A stretch of 64,000 nucleotides of DNA from Paenibacillus urinalis (GTDB lineage: Bacteria; Bacillota; Bacilli; Paenibacillales; Paenibacillaceae), in contig NZ_CP118108.1 in assembly GCF_028747985.1 (NCBI RefSeq), forward strand, positions 3,415,501 to 3,479,500, given 5' to 3'. Below, in pieces: positions 8,173 to 17,543 of this stretch (position 1 is its first letter; every line of letters starts with the position of its first letter). The notes below the pieces were generated by a model. The model saw nothing but the letters and a program-made list of their open reading frames with translations. It ran no database searches and was not told the origin of the DNA. A program made the translations under genes and the position numbers.

Positions 8173-9375
8173 CTAAACGCTTAGGGATGAGTGCTTCGGA
8201 GTATTCTCCATTTGCTTCTTGCTCCCCCATACTGCAAGGACTGCAGCAAGTGCGAGTATGGTGCAAACCACAAACATCGCTTGATATGACATGACCTGTA
8301 TAACGATCCCCATGAGTAGTCCGCCCAAAGAATATCCGAGATCATAGGAGGACATAAACAATCCCATCAATACGTATCTTGATTCGGCAGGCAGCACAAA
8401 GGACAGATACGTTGTCAGGGTTGGATAGAGCAGTGCAACGGCAATACCGTTAAATACCGCAGAGATGTACACAAAGCCTCCGATCGAATCCATCAATACG
8501 AGCAGGAAGGATCCTGCTGCGGCACATAGAAGCATGGATGAGATCAGTAAAGTGTTCCAGCTTCCATCGGACGGAATTTTTTTGCGCAGCACAAATCTGC
8601 AGCCAACCACGACAATCCCTTGAATCATTAAATACAGACCAGCACTTCCTGATCCACTTGACACCATGTACAGCGGAAGAAAAGTGGCCGTCGCTCCAAA
8701 AATACAAGAGCCTAGAAGCATAACGATCGAGCTGATCAGAAGCGGCCTGCTCTTACCAATCATTGCAAACGATTTGAACATTTCCGTTAAGGTATATGAT
8801 TTCTTGTGCTCTGTCTCCTGTGGAAGTGGTACGTTGAAGCCTACCAAGAGGGTGAGCGCTCCAATCGAGATCACAACCAGCGTATAGACCCAGCCCATAC
8901 CGCTCTCCCATACCTCCATTGCCACGATAGGTACAAATAGAGAGGGAACCATCGTGAAGAGCGTGTACATGGACATGCCCTGAGCGCGGTCCTTATCTGC
9001 CAATCTTTCAACAATTCCGGTCTGCATTGTCATGGAAAAGAACGCCGTTCCTGCTCCTTGCAGCGCACGCAGCCAAATATAACCCTCCACTCCGCTGAGG
9101 GTATATAAAATGAGACATAGAACGTGAACAAGCAGTAAGCCTCTCATCACGGTCAGAGGTCCATATTTTCCCATCAGCTGTCCAGCATAGGGACGCAGAA
9201 ACATACATGTCAGCATATATGCCCCCATCATAAGACCGATTTCCGCTTGTCCGATGCCTTCGGCTTCACTTTGCAGCGGCAATATAATCGTCAATAAGGA
9301 GTTCGCGGCGAAAAACAGTAGTGCTAACAGATATAAGCGAATAAATGATATAGAAAGAGGCTTAAGCTGACTCAA
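8173..9375 (-). CDS. CntE-like MFS exporter
   Basis: 400-residue major facilitator protein with 12 hydrophobic segments. Several stretches recall staphylococcal CntE, the staphylopine exporter, as I remember it: the LMMGAYMLTCMFLRPYAGQL region, LQGAGTAFFSMTMQTGI, RKKIPSDGSWN and LTTYLSFVLP. TTG at 9375 is the start, with AGGAGG ten bases before it. It is the last gene of a co-directional run whose order (binding protein, two permeases, two ATPases, MFS) equals cntA-B-C-D-F-E. A metallophore exporter is therefore the favoured role, but no opine synthase gene is present in the window, so a different chelator is possible. Confidence 0.72.
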   Translation of the reverse strand: MSQLKPLSISFIRLYLLALLFFAANSLLTIILPLQSEAEGIGQAEIGLMMGAYMLTCMFLRPYAGQLMGKYGPLTVMRGLLLVHVLCLILYTLSGVEGYIWLRALQGAGTAFFSMTMQTGIVERLADKDRAQGMSMYTLFTMVPSLFVPIVAMEVWESGMGWVYTLVVISIGALTLLVGFNVPLPQETEHKKSYTLTEMFKSFAMIGKSRPLLISSIVMLLGSCIFGATATFLPLYMVSSGSGSAGLYLMIQGIVVVGCRFVLRKKIPSDGSWNTLLISSMLLCAAAGSFLLVLMDSIGGFVYISAVFNGIAVALLYPTLTTYLSFVLPAESRYVLMGLFMSSYDLGYSLGGLLMGIVIQVMSYQAMFVVCTILALAAVLAVWGSKKQMENTPKHSSLSV

Positions 9376-9436
9376 TGCCGGTCTTCCTCCTTTATATATA
9401 AAAGGCCTGCGATCACAGCGGCCTCATATGAACTTC

Positions 9437-10216
9437 TTAATGAACTTTGGAAACCAGTAGCTTCGTATAAGCATGCCGATTCTCTTCGTAAATCTCTTCA
9501 CGCCGAAATAAATCTACAACTTCACCATTCTTCATAACGAGAATACGATCTGTCATGTTGGCTACAGAAGCAATATCATGGGATATAAACAAAGTCGACA
9601 TACCGATCTTATGCTGAAGCTCCTTCAGCATTTTTAGTATTTGGGCTTGTACCGTTACATCCAGACTAGAGGTAGGTTCATCGCAGATGAGCAAATCAGG
9701 TCCCAAGCTGATTCCCCGTGCAATGGCAACTCTCTGCCGCTGGCCACCGCTCAGCTCATGAGGATAACGATCCATATGCTCCTCAGACAACCCTACCATT
9801 TGCAGCAGCTTCACAGCAGTCTTCCGCATGTCGCCTCTGACATCTTCTAGAAATGAAGGAATGACCGCCGAAAAATTGCCCAGCGGCTCCATTACGGAGC
9901 GATAAACCGGCAGCCTTGGACTCAGCGCCGATGTAGGATCCTGAAAGACAACTTGAATATGCTTGCGAAATTCCCGAAGCTTCTTGCCCTTCAATATGTG
10001 GATCGGCTCACCTCTCCACAGAATTTCACCTTGATCCAGATTCGTAAGTCCCAGCAGCAATCGGGCTATCGTACTCTTGCCGCTCCCACTCTCTCCTACA
10101 ACTCCTAGACTTTCTCCCTCAAACAGCTGAAAAGATACATCATTCACGGCTGCCATTTTCCTGGAACCTTCGTTGTACCATTTATAGAGGTGTTTAACAT
10201 CAAGCATCGGTTCCAC
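9437..10216 (-). CDS. ABC transporter ATPase, Opp/Nik/Cnt class (CntF-like)
   Basis: 259-residue nucleotide-binding subunit of a peptide/nickel/metallophore importer. Walker A GESGSGKST near residue 41, signature LSGGQRQRVAIARG near 155, Walker B ICDEPTSSLD next to it and the switch histidine in LFISHDIAS are all present. The short form lacks the C-terminal oligopeptide-ATPase extension, as in NikE/CntF. Start GTG at 10216 after GGAGG. It pairs with the ATPase encoded immediately upstream. Confidence 0.85.
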   Translation of the reverse strand: MEPMLDVKHLYKWYNEGSRKMAAVNDVSFQLFEGESLGVVGESGSGKSTIARLLLGLTNLDQGEILWRGEPIHILKGKKLREFRKHIQVVFQDPTSALSPRLPVYRSVMEPLGNFSAVIPSFLEDVRGDMRKTAVKLLQMVGLSEEHMDRYPHELSGGQRQRVAIARGISLGPDLLICDEPTSSLDVTVQAQILKMLKELQHKIGMSTLFISHDIASVANMTDRILVMKNGEVVDLFRREEIYEENRHAYTKLLVSKVH

Positions 10217-10263
10217 GATAACACCATACCTCCTATATGACGATTTCGATAAGCTAAATCAAA

Positions 10264-11127
10264 TTACAGCAGGCCAAGCAGTACAGCATCATTGTCTTTA
10301 CTATTGTGCTCCGCATGATGACTGTGATGATCATGCTCATCAAGCGTTGGGCAGGAAGACAATAATTCTCTCGTATATTCATGCTCCGCGTGAGCTGTGA
10401 TAAGATGTGCAGGCTGACACTCGATAACTTTGCCGTCTTTCATAACGGCAACCTGATCTGCCCGGCTGAGAACAAGACGCAGGTCATGAGAGATGAGCAT
10501 CACAGCACACCCTGTTTCATCCTGAACCTTTTTAATAAGATCCAGCACAAGCTCTCCATTGATTACATCCAGCGCTGTGGTCGGCTCGTCAGCAATCAAG
10601 AGATCTGGCCTCAGAATCAGAACAGCAGATAATGCGGCACGCTGCAGCTGACCTCCGCTTAGTTGAAAGGAATAGCTGTTAAACACACGTTCTGCGGGAA
10701 GTCGGCATTCTTCCAGCGCAGCGAGTACCATTTCCTTCGCTTGATGCTTCGTGTATGAATGATGAGCACGCAGTGTCTCTACAAGCTGCTTCCCAATTTT
10801 CACAAAAGGAGAAAAGCTTCCTTTGTAATCTTGAAAAACATATCCTATACGGCTGCCGCATAATGTTCTTCTCTTCTTGGTTGTCCATGGCACAATATTA
10901 TCACCCTGGAACTCAATGCTCCCACTCGTGACAGAGCACAAGTCAGGCATCAATCCAATGATGGCACTTGCCGTCATACTCTTACCGCTTCCGCTCTCCC
11001 CGACGACAGCCAGCATTTCACCGGGATGAATGGACAAGGACACATCTTCAATAATCGGCCGTTCAGGCTGCCTTGATGATACAATATGAAGGTTGCGTAT
11101 ATTAACTACGGCTTCTGGTAATGACAC
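10264..11127 (-). CDS. ABC transporter ATPase with His-rich tail (CntD-like)
   Basis: 287-residue ATPase of the Opp/Nik/Cnt class, with Walker A GESGSGKS near 38, signature LSGGQLQRAALSAV, Walker B IADEPTTALD and the LISHDLRLV switch. The last 25 residues are unusual: DEHDHHSHHAEHN contains six histidines in 13 residues, a likely metal-binding stretch not needed for ATPase function. Start GTG at 11127 overlaps the permease gene by 26 bp. In the proposed Cnt-like assembly it forms the ATPase heterodimer with the downstream subunit. Confidence 0.85.
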   Translation of the reverse strand: MSLPEAVVNIRNLHIVSSRQPERPIIEDVSLSIHPGEMLAVVGESGSGKSMTASAIIGLMPDLCSVTSGSIEFQGDNIVPWTTKKRRTLCGSRIGYVFQDYKGSFSPFVKIGKQLVETLRAHHSYTKHQAKEMVLAALEECRLPAERVFNSYSFQLSGGQLQRAALSAVLILRPDLLIADEPTTALDVINGELVLDLIKKVQDETGCAVMLISHDLRLVLSRADQVAVMKDGKVIECQPAHLITAHAEHEYTRELLSSCPTLDEHDHHSHHAEHNSKDNDAVLLGLL

Positions 11128-12025
11128 GACGGAATATCCCCCTTCTGTTAGGTTTATGCTGCATACTCCGAGGATTCAGAATATCTCCCAAGCCTTCACC
11201 GATCAAATTAAATGCAACTACAACAAGCATAATTGCAACTCCAGGATAAATCATGAGCTCTGGAACAGATTGAAAATAGGATCTGCCATCATTAAGCATG
11301 GCACCCCACTCTGGAGAAGGCGGCTGTGCGCCAAGACCAAGGTAAGACAGTGAAGAAATTACAAGAATTGTTTTACCAATATCAAGCGCAGCATAGATGA
11401 GCACTTGAGGCATAACAGATGGAAGCAGGTGCCGGAACATAATGATGAACGGTCCACTTCCCGCTACACGAGCAGCTGCGATATAATCCTTTTCTTTTTC
11501 AGACAGAACAATACCCCTCACTATTCTTGCATATCCTGTCCAGTTGATTAGTACGATGGCAATAATCATATTGCTGAGGCTCGGTCCAAGAAAACCGGAA
11601 ATGGCAATGACCAGCATGAAATCCGGCAATATGCTCAGCCCATCCACCGTACGCATGATGAACTGATCCGTACGTCCTCCAGCATATCCTGACAGCACGC
11701 CAAGCGGAATACCAATAAGCATAACAATAATAATAACCATTCCGGCAATTCCGAGTGTTGTTTCCGCACCAGCTACAAGGCGTGAGAATAAACATCTCCC
11801 CATATGGTCTGTGCCTAACGGATACTGAGCACTTGGCGGTGCAAGACGTTCAGCCATATTTACCGTCAGTGGATCATTCGGGACGAGAACAGGGCCAAAT
11901 ATCACAAGCAAGATCATAAATAGAAGAATACCTGCTCCGATCAGTATCATAGGATCAGCAAATACTTTTTGAAAGATCGATACTCGGTATCTACCGGCAT
12001 TTAATTTACGATTTGCAGACAGCAT
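11102..12025 (-). CDS. ABC transporter permease, DppC/NikC/CntC-like
   Basis: 307-residue inner-membrane permease of the binding-protein-dependent transport family: an N-terminal OppC-type region with one membrane helix (residues 30-50), a segment matching PLGTDHMGRCLFSRLVAGAE, then five helices with the EAA-like loop EKDYIAAARVAGSG. The start ATG overlaps the upstream permease stop by one base (TAATG), with AAAGGAG ahead of it. It forms the translocation pore with the DppB-like subunit. Confidence 0.87.
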   Translation of the reverse strand: MLSANRKLNAGRYRVSIFQKVFADPMILIGAGILLFMILLVIFGPVLVPNDPLTVNMAERLAPPSAQYPLGTDHMGRCLFSRLVAGAETTLGIAGMVIIIVMLIGIPLGVLSGYAGGRTDQFIMRTVDGLSILPDFMLVIAISGFLGPSLSNMIIAIVLINWTGYARIVRGIVLSEKEKDYIAAARVAGSGPFIIMFRHLLPSVMPQVLIYAALDIGKTILVISSLSYLGLGAQPPSPEWGAMLNDGRSYFQSVPELMIYPGVAIMLVVVAFNLIGEGLGDILNPRSMQHKPNRRGIFRRVITRSRS

Positions 12026-12969
12026 TAACCCGTCTCTCCTTTCCCATATCGAATCCGTGGATCAATGAGTCCATATACGAGATCTACTACAAGATTCACG
12101 ATAATAATACATGCACCCATCAGCAGCAAGTAGCCCTGAACGAGCGGATAATCACGCTGGAAGATCGCTTCTACGGCCATACTGCCAAGCCCTGGCCAAG
12201 AGAACAGCGTCTCCACCACCACAGACCCGGCGATCAGGCTGCCAAAAGACATCCCGAACACGGTGAGCACCGGAATTAATGCTGCTCTGAATGCGTAACG
12301 TGTGTAGATTCTACGCTCTGACAATCCTCTTGCCCTGGCAGCTCGAATATATTCTGAAGAAAGGCTCTCCAGCATTCCAGAGCGAAGCAGACGGGCATGA
12401 ATGGCAGCAAGAGACAACCCAAGAGTAATTGAAGGAAGCAGCAAGTTCTTCAGTTCTCCTCTTCCCATCGTAGGAACCAAGTTCAGCTTGAATGCGATAA
12501 AATAGATGAGCAGCAGACCGATCCAAAATACAGGTATAGACGCCCCGATCAAGGAGAAGAATCTGCCGAGATGGTCAGGAAGCCGATTAGGGTAACGAGC
12601 TGAAATAAATCCAACAGGCACAGCGATCAGTATCATGACGATCATTCCCCCAATCGCTAGTTCCAATGTGGCTGGAAGCCTGTCCATAATCTCCTCCAGA
12701 ACCGGTTTGTTTTTGAGCAAAGAATTCCCAAAATCGAGCTGTATCACATTGGACAGCCAATCCAAATACTGCACATATACAGGATCGTTTAGACCAAGCT
12801 CTTCTCTTAGAGCCTCTTCCTGGGCTTGGGTAGCTCCCATCTCATCGATTCTAAGAAGAGATGCGACGGGATCTCCCGGAGCGAGCTTCATCAGCACAAA
12901 TATAACGATCGATAAGACAAACAAAACGACGATGAGCTGAATCAGACGGGCTCTAATTAATTTAAGCAA
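12025..12969 (-). CDS. ABC transporter permease, DppB/NikB/CntB-like
   Basis: 314-residue permease starting MLKLIRARLIQLIVVLFVLS, with the usual VFVLMKLAPGDP segment after the first helix and the cytoplasmic coupling loop SSEYIRAARARGLSERRI. Six membrane helices are expected. Start TTG at 12969 abuts the substrate-binding gene stop; the ribosome site is weak, so translation is probably coupled to the upstream gene. Substrate specificity follows from the binding protein and the Zur-type operators rather than from this sequence. Confidence 0.87.
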   Translation of the reverse strand: MLKLIRARLIQLIVVLFVLSIVIFVLMKLAPGDPVASLLRIDEMGATQAQEEALREELGLNDPVYVQYLDWLSNVIQLDFGNSLLKNKPVLEEIMDRLPATLELAIGGMIVMILIAVPVGFISARYPNRLPDHLGRFFSLIGASIPVFWIGLLLIYFIAFKLNLVPTMGRGELKNLLLPSITLGLSLAAIHARLLRSGMLESLSSEYIRAARARGLSERRIYTRYAFRAALIPVLTVFGMSFGSLIAGSVVVETLFSWPGLGSMAVEAIFQRDYPLVQGYLLLMGACIIIVNLVVDLVYGLIDPRIRYGKGETG

Positions 12970-14565
12970 CTATTTCACATCCATTTTATTGGTAATGATA
13001 TAATATTCCTCTGCTCCCGGCTCCCAATTTGTCACCCGATCATTCATACCTACAATAATGTTAGGGTATACAGCGTAAGCATGCGGAACCTCTTCTTTAA
13101 TAACTTCAACTGCCTCTTGAGTCAGTTGTATTCTTTCATTCGGGTCACTTGTTTCATTCAATTGATCCAGCACAGATGTAAGTGAGCTCATGTTGAGATC
13201 GGTAGCATTTAACGCCCCATCCGGCATAAACGCTGAATTCAAGAAGTATCCTCCGTCACCACGAGGTGCTGAGAGATTACTATAGGTAACAATGTCCCAA
13301 TCTTTATTTTCACGGATTGTCGTATCTACATTTTCTACGGTTTGAATATTGATCGTGATGCCTGCCTTGGCAGCCTCAGATTGAAGCAGCTGGGCAATAA
13401 GTGGCAGCTCTGGGCGTCCTTTGTAAGTGAGTACTTTCAGAGTCAGTGGCTTGCCGTCCTTCATCATCTGCCCATTCTGTAAAGTGTATCCTGCTTCTTC
13501 TAGCAGCTGCTGTGCTCTCTCCACATGAAGCTCGTTTATTTCATCTTGACTGCCAAATGGCAATCTCGTATTAAACGGGCCATTTGCAGGCACAGCATGA
13601 CCCATCATAATGTTATTCGCGATACTTTCACGGTCCAGCAATAAATCGAGTGCTTGTCTTACCTTAAGATCCTTCACACCTTCTCTGTCTTGATTAAACA
13701 GTAGGAAATGCACTCTTAGTCCAGCAATGGATTTGACGGAAAGGTTCTCGGCCTGCTCAATGGTTTGTACCGTTTCAGCAGGTAATTGTGTGGCTACATC
13801 GACTTCACCCGACTGCAATGCCATAGAACGAACGTTGCCGTCTTCATTAAACTTAAAGACTACTTTATCTAGAGGAGATGCTCCATCCCAGTAATGATCA
13901 TTACGAATCATATCAATTTGAATGTTGGGAGTAAAAGAATCGACCTTAAATGGCCCAGTACCTACAGGCGCAAGGTTAAATGCATCTGTACCCATCTCTT
14001 CTTCAGCGGCAGTGCTAATAATGGCTGCATAAGGATTGATTAATTCCGATACCAGGGCCGGATGTGCTTCTGTCGTGTTAATGATCAGCTTCTGCCCTTC
14101 GGCGGTCATGGAATCGATCTTTAGCGCTGTCCCAAGTGAAGAGTTAACACGGACTGCTCTCTCTAATGATGATTTGACAGCTGCTGCGTCAACAGCAGAG
14201 CCATCATGGAAGGTTACTCCGTCACGGATGGTAAACTCCCAGCTTTGATTGTCATCTGTCGTCCATTCTGTTGCGAGCCAAGGCTGCACTTCCAGATTCT
14301 CATCCAGTCGTACGAGCGTCTCTGCAATACCAGCTCTGACTGCGACCAGATCGTTTGAAGGATCCAGAGTGCCGCTCTTAAAATGAAACATAAGTCCCAG
14401 TTCCTTGGTTCCACCAGCAGAACTGCTTCCCGCAGTATCCGTTGTTCCTTCACTGCCTCCTGAAGTTCCACCATTTCCGCTGCAACCAGCCACAATAATG
14501 GCCATAATTAGGGTTATAATCTGTACACTAATCCATTTTTTATTGTTTTTCCCTCTGCCTCTCAC
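12970..14565 (-). CDS. family 5 solute-binding lipoprotein, CntA/NikA-like
   Basis: 531-residue extracytoplasmic binding protein. A hydrophobic signal and lipobox (IIVAGCSGN, Cys near residue 28) are followed by a Gly/Ser/Thr-rich linker. The family-5 fold motifs include WEFTIRDGVTFHDGSAVDA, LAPVGTGPFKVDSF and VRQALDLLLDRESIANNIM. Family members bind oligopeptides, nickel chelates or opine metallophores. Start GTG at 14565 after GGGGAG. Gene order and two Zur-type operators upstream point to a zinc-metallophore importer; a peptide importer cannot be excluded from sequence alone. Confidence 0.8.
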   Translation of the reverse strand: MRGRGKNNKKWISVQIITLIMAIIVAGCSGNGGTSGGSEGTTDTAGSSSAGGTKELGLMFHFKSGTLDPSNDLVAVRAGIAETLVRLDENLEVQPWLATEWTTDDNQSWEFTIRDGVTFHDGSAVDAAAVKSSLERAVRVNSSLGTALKIDSMTAEGQKLIINTTEAHPALVSELINPYAAIISTAAEEEMGTDAFNLAPVGTGPFKVDSFTPNIQIDMIRNDHYWDGASPLDKVVFKFNEDGNVRSMALQSGEVDVATQLPAETVQTIEQAENLSVKSIAGLRVHFLLFNQDREGVKDLKVRQALDLLLDRESIANNIMMGHAVPANGPFNTRLPFGSQDEINELHVERAQQLLEEAGYTLQNGQMMKDGKPLTLKVLTYKGRPELPLIAQLLQSEAAKAGITINIQTVENVDTTIRENKDWDIVTYSNLSAPRGDGGYFLNSAFMPDGALNATDLNMSSLTSVLDQLNETSDPNERIQLTQEAVEVIKEEVPHAYAVYPNIIVGMNDRVTNWEPGAEEYYIITNKMDVK

Positions 14566-14664
14566 CCGTATGACTCCCCTTCTAGTACATTTTATATAAT
14601 AGTAGAACGTTCTCCCGCATGAAAAAAGATATGTACACGGTATGTATTTACGCTGTATTTACTT

Positions 14665-14679
14665 TCGTAAGTATTACGA
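14665..14679 (-). promoter_or_regulatory. second Zur-type operator in the leader
   Basis: TTCGTAA and TTACGAA arms separated by 3 bp (14664-14680); the 15-bp core TCGTAAGTATTACGA differs by one position from the Bacillus Zur core TCGTAATNATTACGA. It lies downstream of the proposed -10, where a bound repressor would block elongation. Confidence 0.7.
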
Positions 14680-14691
14680 ATAACAAAAATT

Positions 14692-14720
14692 AATTTATCG
14701 TAATCCTTACGATTTGTCAA
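14692..14720 (-). promoter_or_regulatory. promoter with embedded Zur-type operator
   Basis: On the minus strand TTGACA (14715-14720) and TAAATT (14692-14697) are 17 bp apart. The spacer is filled by the perfect 7-3-7 inverted repeat ATCGTAA-TCC-TTACGAT (14697-14713), which matches the Bacillus Zur box core at 14 of 15 positions. Binding would occlude RNA polymerase. It lies 127 bp upstream of the solute-binding protein start. Confidence 0.75.
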
Positions 14721-14771
14721 TTACTATTTTCTTAATTTGCTATTAACTTATCTACCTCTTCTTTCCCACAC

Positions 14772-14801
14772 AAAAAAAGCCAGAGAACTATGCTCTGGCT
14801 T
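14772..14801 (-). terminator. terminator after fumarase
   Basis: AAGCCAGAG/CTCTGGCTT stem with a 7-base loop, followed on the minus strand by seven T residues, 17 bp past the fumarase stop. Confidence 0.88.
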
Positions 14802-14817
14802 AGAATCGATCATATGA

Positions 14818-16206
14818 TTATGCTTTTGGTGCGATCATTTTGGCTGGAACTACATACTCCTCAAATTGTTCTTCTGTCAGCAGTCCTGTTTCCAGAGCTG
14901 CTTCCTTTAATGAGAGGCCTTTCTTATGCGCCAGCTTAGCAATGCTTGCCGCGTTCTCATATCCAATATGCGGATTAAGCGCGGTCACCAGCATCAGAGA
15001 GTTATTCAGATTGTGTTCAATCTGTGAGCGGTTCGGTTCAATGCCGATTGCACATTTGTCGTTGAATGCAATAATGGAGTCCGCCAGCAATTGAACAGAC
15101 TGCAAGAAGTTATAGATTATGACCGGCTTAAATACATTCAGCTCAAAATTGCCTTGGCTTGCAGCAAAACCGATTGCCGCATCATTCCCCATGACTTGAG
15201 TTACAACCATAGTCAGCGCTTCGCTCTGTGTCGGGTTTACTTTACCTGGCATGATGGAGCTGCCCGGCTCATTCTCAGGGATGGTGATCTCACCAAGTCC
15301 ACTGCGCGGACCACTCGCAAGCCAGCGTACATCATTAGCAATCTTCATTAGATCGGCTGCTAATGCCTTGACAGCACCATGAGTGTAAACGACTTCGTCA
15401 TGACTTGTCAGGGCGTGGAATTTATTCGGTGCCGATACAAAATCTTTACCCGTAATGCTGCTAATTTCGGCAGCTGTCATTTCACCAAATTTAGGATGGG
15501 CATTAATTCCTGTTCCAACAGCTGTTCCGCCGATAGCGAGCTCCTTCATAGATTCTACACTCGTCTTGATCATTCGCTCGCTCTTGGCCAGCATCGCTTC
15601 CCAGCCGCTAATTTCTTGTCCTAATGTAATTGGAGTTGCATCCTGCAAATGAGTACGGCCAATCTTGATAATATCCTGGAACTCTTCTGATTTCTTGCGG
15701 AATGTTTCTTTCAGGACAGAGATCGCAGGAAGGAGCTGATCCTCAACTGCCAGTACACCTGCAACATGCAGTGCTGTTGGAAACGTATCGTTAGAGCTCT
15801 GTGACATATTTACATGATCATTCGGATGAAGACGCTCCTCTTTGCCTTGCTCAGCAAGCCACTTATTACCCAGATTAGCAATAACCTCATTCGTGTTCAT
15901 GTTGGACTGTGTTCCGCTACCGGTCTGCCATACAACCAGCGGGAAATGATCGTCAATGCGTCCTGCAAGAATCTCGTCCGCTGCATAACGGATGGCCGCT
16001 GCTTTGTCCTCGGACAATTTGCCGAGCTTCAGGTTGCTCTCAGCCGCGCTTTTTTTCAGTATTGCAAAAGCCCGAATCACTTCAATTGGCATCTTCTCTT
16101 GCCCGATCGGGAAGTTCTCCTTGCTGCGCTGCGTTTGTGCACCCCATAAGCGGTCAGCAGGTACCTTCATTTCACCCAATGTGTCTTTCTCGATGCGATA
16201 TTCCAC
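14818..16206 (-). CDS. fumC: class II fumarate hydratase
   Basis: 462-residue iron-independent fumarase that interconverts fumarate and L-malate in the TCA cycle. The superfamily signature [13 protein letters not shown] is present near residues 316-328, with [14 protein letters not shown] near 97 and [11 protein letters not shown] near 184. GTG at 16206 is preferred as start: GGAGG stands eight bases before it and the protein then begins [19 protein letters not shown], which matches the B. subtilis fumarase start as I recall it. A TTG six bases upstream is too close to the ribosome site. The gene is monocistronic, with its own terminator. Confidence 0.95.
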   Translation of the reverse strand: MEYRIEKDTLGEMKVPADRLWGAQTQRSKENFPIGQEKMPIEVIRAFAILKKSAAESNLKLGKLSEDKAAAIRYAADEILAGRIDDHFPLVVWQTGSGTQSNMNTNEVIANLGNKWLAEQGKEERLHPNDHVNMSQSSNDTFPTALHVAGVLAVEDQLLPAISVLKETFRKKSEEFQDIIKIGRTHLQDATPITLGQEISGWEAMLAKSERMIKTSVESMKELAIGGTAVGTGINAHPKFGEMTAAEISSITGKDFVSAPNKFHALTSHDEVVYTHGAVKALAADLMKIANDVRWLASGPRSGLGEITIPENEPGSSIMPGKVNPTQSEALTMVVTQVMGNDAAIGFAASQGNFELNVFKPVIIYNFLQSVQLLADSIIAFNDKCAIGIEPNRSQIEHNLNNSLMLVTALNPHIGYENAASIAKLAHKKGLSLKEAALETGLLTEEQFEEYVVPAKMIAPKA

Positions 16207-16269
16207 TTGCAACTCCTCCTTAGGTATATGAGATAGGATGTTGTATCATCATGGCATATAGATTCGGCG

Positions 16270-17283
16270 TTACTTTGGATTCACAATATACAGGCGGCTT
16301 GACTCCTCAAAGATCTCTCCAGGTTCAAGGGCAACAAGACCAATCTCTTCGGAAGATCGTCCTGATACATTCGGCGCATTGACCAGATTCATTTGAGGTT
16401 CCGGACAGAAGAACTGCTCACATGCATTGTTGTTCCAGATCATCCAGTGCTTATAAGATGTGCCTACATCATACACAAGCTTGGTTCCGGATATCGTGTT
16501 CGTCAGCTCCATGTAATTCCGTCCGTTCTGCGGCTCTGCCGTGTAATGGTTGTCCATGGAAGCAAAATAGGGGCTTACTCCTTCCGTCTTCAGCAGCACT
16601 TCCTCATCGGTCAGAGGCTGTGTATTGCCTGTTGGAAGATTGCGTTCATTCAGCTCTATCCGCTGTCCAATCGTCGCTTTGGCCACATAATCCGCTGCTG
16701 TGCTATTCGGTTCAAACGGCGCATTAATGGCGGTATGGAAGGCAAGAAGATTCGGCATAGATGTCTGACCTTCATTTTCAATCGTGATCTGCTGCTGCAG
16801 ACCTGCTGCATTCAATGTATAGCGTAAACGTATCGTATATTCAAACGGAAGGTATTGATAATACTCATGACCCTCTCTAACTACCTGTTCAATAATGACG
16901 TAGCTCTCCTGATCATTCGCACCATAACTAACCACATTCCAAGGGATGTAGTGTAAGAATCCGTGCAAATGATTGCCTGTTGCTTCTTCATTTACAGGAA
17001 GCTGATATACCTCGCCGTTCCATGGGAATTTGCCGTCTTCATATCGATTAGGCGGGAATAGAACCGGGATGCCGTAAATGCCCGGGTTCGCCTTCAATTC
17101 TTCAACGTTGTCTTCCCCAGGCTCTCTGAGATACTGATGATTACGCTCTACATCTCGAAAAGAGACAAGATTGCCTCCGATTTCTGGAATGAGCGCAGCT
17201 TCATAAGCACCATGCTTCAGCTTGATCGCGGCAAGACCGCCGTACACGCCTTCTGTTGCGGAATAAATTTGTTCTAATGCCAT
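16270..17283 (-). CDS. aldose 1-epimerase family protein
   Basis: 337-residue galactose-mutarotase-like protein: N-terminal LIPEIGGNLVSFRDV, NRYEDGKFPWNG, the histidine-bearing NHLHGFLHYIPWNVV and the late EQFFCPEPQMNLVNAPN block, where the glutamate and aspartate-equivalent positions sit. Such enzymes interconvert sugar anomers in the cytoplasm. I place the start at 17283, after AGGAGG; 12 further codons are open upstream without a ribosome site. It stands alone between fumC and an MBL hydrolase, so the sugar cannot be inferred. Confidence 0.85.
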   Translation of the reverse strand: MALEQIYSATEGVYGGLAAIKLKHGAYEAALIPEIGGNLVSFRDVERNHQYLREPGEDNVEELKANPGIYGIPVLFPPNRYEDGKFPWNGEVYQLPVNEEATGNHLHGFLHYIPWNVVSYGANDQESYVIIEQVVREGHEYYQYLPFEYTIRLRYTLNAAGLQQQITIENEGQTSMPNLLAFHTAINAPFEPNSTAADYVAKATIGQRIELNERNLPTGNTQPLTDEEVLLKTEGVSPYFASMDNHYTAEPQNGRNYMELTNTISGTKLVYDVGTSYKHWMIWNNNACEQFFCPEPQMNLVNAPNVSGRSSEEIGLVALEPGEIFEESSRLYIVNPK

Positions 17284-17444
17284 TCTCTCATCATTCCTCC
17301 TATTATGTAGCGCTTTCATATCTAGTATTGAACTAGTTCCGTGAATCCATTTTTTATATGAAAATGATTTACCTACTGAACGAATATACCATGTTATTCA
17401 AAAAAATTCTATCCAGCACAGCGAAGCAGCGCCCCTAATCACGC

Positions 17445-17488
17445 GAAAAAAAAGATTGCAGCCCCACATCACTCAAGGCTGCAATCTT
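17445..17488 (-). terminator. terminator after MBL hydrolase
   Basis: Perfect 12-bp stem AAGATTGCAGCC/GGCTGCAATCTT with a T run on the minus strand, 56 bp past the stop. Confidence 0.88.
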
Positions 17489-17543
17489 CGTTATAATTAT
17501 TCCGCCAAATATCTTGTTGATCCGCTCTGGTAAGCAGGACCCG

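Noticed and set aside
14604..14613. 10-bp palindrome AGAACGTTCT in the leader of the cnt-like operon
   Set aside because: Too short and lacking the spacing of a LexA or other known operator; likely chance.
17288..17305. cre-like TGTAGCGCTTTCA before the aldose epimerase
   Set aside because: One base short of the 14-bp CcpA consensus, so the halves are out of phase.
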